This document shows positions 32,510-34,265 of a stretch of DNA of 34,265 bases, one piece after another. Under the pieces are notes generated by a model that had not been told where the DNA came from, searched no databases, and saw nothing but the letters and a program-made list of their open reading frames with translations. The stretch lies in the NCBI GenBank assembly GCA_913062525.1, contig CAJXWA010000013.1, positions 1 to 34,265 of the forward strand, read 5' to 3'. This stretch comes from an uncultured Alphaproteobacteria bacterium (GTDB lineage: Bacteria; Pseudomonadota; Alphaproteobacteria; Sneathiellales; Sneathiellaceae). The position numbers and the translations under genes were made by a program. Position 1 is the stretch's first letter, and every line of letters begins with the position of its first letter.

Positions 32510-33541
32510 CTAAGCCCCTTCGAACCCAGCGATAAAGCTGGTGATATTTGCACCCAAATGGTCGCGGTTATACCCGCCTTCTTGCACAAGAACTGTTGGT
32601 AATCCCAGCTCAGCTATTGAGCTGGCGATACGAGCAAAACCTGCCGTGGTGACTTTAAGGCCAATTAACGGATCACCTTCAAACGCATCAAGACCAAGTG
32701 CTACGAACAACACATCTGGTGCGTACGCTCTAAGAGCCGTCTTCGCTTTCTCAAGTTCCGCCAGATAAACCTCATCGCCGCTTTCAGCCTTGATAGGAAT
32801 ATTAATGTTGTATCCCTCTCCTGCGGCATCGCCACGCTCATGGGCATAACCTGCAAAGAACGGGTAATAGTCAATGGGATCGCAATGCAGGGAAATTGTA
32901 AGCACATCGTTCCGGTTATAAAAAATACCCTGCGTGCCATTGCCATGATGAACATCCACATCCAGGACAGCAACCCGCTGGACCTTATTCAGGGCGTGTT
33001 GGGCGGCGATAGCCACATTATTCAAAAAACAAAAACCGCCGGCTTGATCTTGAAAGGCATGGTGACCGGGTGGGCGGCAGAGAGCGTAGGCTGATTTTTT
33101 GGCATCTAAGTCGTTGAGAACCAACTCAGCCGCTGTAAGAGCCACATTAGATGACGCAACACTGGCCTCCCACGTGCCGACACCAATGGGAGCGGACATA
33201 TCTGTGGTGTAATGACCAACTTCGCCGACAATCCCCTCTGGCATGCTGTGCATATGGCGACCGGGATGGATATTTGGAAGAACTTCTGGGTTTTCCATGC
33301 CAGCCTCTTTCCAGCGAATGGCAATGGTTTCAAGGAAATAGAGATATCCCGGCGTATGGACAGCGGCTCTCGGTTTCGGTCCGAAATCTTTAGCGTTTAG
33401 AATTTCGTGCCCTGCCTGCTGCAAACCAGCGAGGAGAGCATCAGCGCGCGCCGGAATTTCCTGCGGCTCCTGAAACGTACCGGCCTTAATATAGGTTTTG
33501 GGGTGGTGCCGGGAATGTTCCGGATCAAAAACAACTTTCAT
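32510..33541 (-). CDS. histone deacetylase-family protein, acetylpolyamine amidohydrolase-like
   Basis: This 343-residue Zn-dependent deacetylase fold protein has CRPPGHHAFQDQAGGFCFLN with the catalytic His pair, the metal site DVDVHHGNGTQ, and LGLDAFEGDP with the second Asp ligand; GGYNRD ends the pocket. Length and the N-terminal VFDPEHSRHHPKTYIKAGTF fit acetylpolyamine amidohydrolases, which release acetate from acetylputrescine or similar. The DP-x(n)-L insert pattern favours these over true HDACs, but substrate is inference. AGGCAGGAA is the Shine-Dalgarno, and it lies in one arm of a hairpin. The gene follows the mutase by 62 bp. Confidence 0.85.
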   Translation of the reverse strand: MKVVFDPEHSRHHPKTYIKAGTFQEPQEIPARADALLAGLQQAGHEILNAKDFGPKPRAAVHTPGYLYFLETIAIRWKEAGMENPEVLPNIHPGRHMHSMPEGIVGEVGHYTTDMSAPIGVGTWEASVASSNVALTAAELVLNDLDAKKSAYALCRPPGHHAFQDQAGGFCFLNNVAIAAQHALNKVQRVAVLDVDVHHGNGTQGIFYNRNDVLTISLHCDPIDYYPFFAGYAHERGDAAGEGYNINIPIKAESGDEVYLAELEKAKTALRAYAPDVLFVALGLDAFEGDPLIGLKVTTAGFARIASSIAELGLPTVLVQEGGYNRDHLGANITSFIAGFEGA

Positions 33542-33592
33542 TTCCTGCCTCTTTAGCGAATTTTTTCTTATGCGCTATTTAAGGCAGGAAAT
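33540..33592 (-). promoter_or_regulatory. inverted repeat that would hide the start of the amidohydrolase-like gene
   Basis: In mRNA sense ATTTCCTGCCT (33582-33592) pairs perfectly over 11 bp with AGGCAGGAAAT (33540-33550). The second arm holds the Shine-Dalgarno AGGCAGGAA and the first bases of the ATG (33539-33541). An inner TAGCG/CGCTA 5-bp pair and an A-rich loop extend the hairpin. No T-run follows, so a translation-control element is likelier than a terminator. The first arm lies only 11 nt after the mutase stop codon. Confidence 0.6.
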
Positions 33593-33603
33593 GAGGTGCT
33601 AGG

Positions 33604-34265
33604 TCAAGCAGACTGTTGATTTCGAATTAACTCAAGCACTTCAGCAGCCGCTGCAGGAATATTGGTTCCCGGACCGTAAATGGCGGCAACGCCTGCGCTA
33701 TAAAGAACGTCATAATCTTGCGCCGGAATAACGCCGCCGCAGACAACCATAATATCTTCGGCCCCTTGGGCTTTCAGCTCTGCAATGATTTGCGGAACCA
33801 GCGTTTTGTGGCCCGCGGCCTGTGATGAAATGCCGATCACATGCACATCACTTTCGATGGCATCTTTGGCAGCTTCAGCTGGCGTTTGGAACAAAGGCCC
33901 CACGTCAACATCAAAGCCAATATCAGCAAACGCAGTTGCAATTACTTTTGCACCGCGATCATGGCCGTCTTGACCAAGCTTCACAACCAACATTCTTGGG
34001 CGGCGACCTTGCTCTTTGGTAAATTCTTCGATGTCACTTTGGATTTTCTCAAACCCTGCATCACCTTCGTAGGCTGCGCCATATACACCGGAAATTGACC
34101 GAATTTCAGCACGGTGGCGCGTAAAGACTTTCTCCATTGCGTCAGAAATCTCCCCAACCGTTGCCCTTGCTCGTGCGGCAACAACGCTCAATTCTAGTAA
34201 ATTGGCGTCACCTGCAGCCCCTTCTGTAAGAGCAGTAAGAGCTGCCTGACAAGCGGCTTCGTCAC
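33604..34265 (-). CDS. methylmalonyl-CoA mutase, C-terminal part (cut by window edge)
   Basis: The frame is open to the window end and encodes about 219 residues of the large mutase subunit. The tail of the catalytic barrel is seen as [20 protein letters not shown], followed by [11 protein letters not shown]. The B12-binding domain carries the DxHxxG signature in [13 protein letters not shown], the LFQTPAEAA helix, and [14 protein letters not shown] and [11 protein letters not shown]. Methylmalonyl-CoA is converted to succinyl-CoA. The [11 protein letters not shown] segment fits methylmalonyl-CoA rather than ethylmalonyl-CoA mutase. The B12-dependent reaction links it to cobST and meaB. The true start lies beyond the window; the internal TTG near 34191 is not a start. 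Confidence 0.92.
   Translation of the reverse strand, partial: DEAACQAALTALTEGAAGDANLLELSVVAARARATVGEISDAMEKVFTRHRAEIRSISGVYGAAYEGDAGFEKIQSDIEEFTKEQGRRPRMLVVKLGQDGHDRGAKVIATAFADIGFDVDVGPLFQTPAEAAKDAIESDVHVIGISSQAAGHKTLVPQIIAELKAQGAEDIMVVCGGVIPAQDYDVLYSAGVAAIYGPGTNIPAAAAEVLELIRNQQSA

Overview
The window reads as a chromosomal segment of an alphaproteobacterium. The lineage evidence is a CobS/CobT aerobic cobaltochelatase pair, a DUF3035-type lipoprotein beside lspA, a TipF-like degenerate EAL protein, a TIGR01459-type HAD protein, a RHH_4-like ribbon-helix-helix protein, and the groupings bolA/J-domain/cobST and aroK/aroB/CorC with xerD. The base composition looks only moderately GC-rich. I would place it loosely near Rhodospirillales or Sneathiella-like marine groups and cannot name a genus. 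I see no tRNA, rRNA, CRISPR, insertion sequence or prophage; nearly all the sequence is core genome at high gene density.

Bases 1-9995 form one long minus-strand run. In transcription order it holds a MaoC/PhaJ-type hydratase, ribF, ileS, lspA, the DUF3035 lipoprotein, a catalytic M16 peptidase, a non-catalytic M16 partner, pgi and the start of mutL. Several neighbours overlap by 4 bp. The ribF-ileS gap is packed with inverted repeats.

Bases 10276-13532 hold a motility-type module: a stand-alone CheY, a CheZ-like phosphatase with two FliM-like tail motifs, and (minus strand, after a HAD-IIA protein gene) a TipF-like membrane EAL protein. Bases 13727-20228 hold an SDR, a GNAT, accA, an Mcl-type CoA lyase and xerD. 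Upstream of xerD lie a large exported protein of unknown function and a 46-residue membrane miniprotein that overlaps it.

Bases 20422-24360 carry aroK, aroB, a CNNM/CorC-type CBS protein and an AEC permease on the plus strand. Then come a convergent RHH protein, bolA, an XRE regulator, a zinc-knuckle J-domain protein, cobS and cobT. Bases 29539-34265 carry rpmB, meaB, trans-3-hydroxy-L-proline dehydratase, cytidine deaminase, an acetylpolyamine-amidohydrolase-like protein and the C-terminal part of a methylmalonyl-CoA mutase.

A B12 theme joins the right side: CobST inserts cobalt during cobalamin synthesis, the mutase uses the cofactor, and MeaB protects the mutase. With the Mcl lyase this suggests methylmalonyl-CoA and possibly ethylmalonyl-CoA carbon flow. 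I found no wholly new multi-gene system. The least explained items are the miniprotein/exported-protein pair, the SD-sequestering hairpin at the amidohydrolase start, the tandem tail motifs of the CheZ-like protein, and the hairpin-dense ileS leader.
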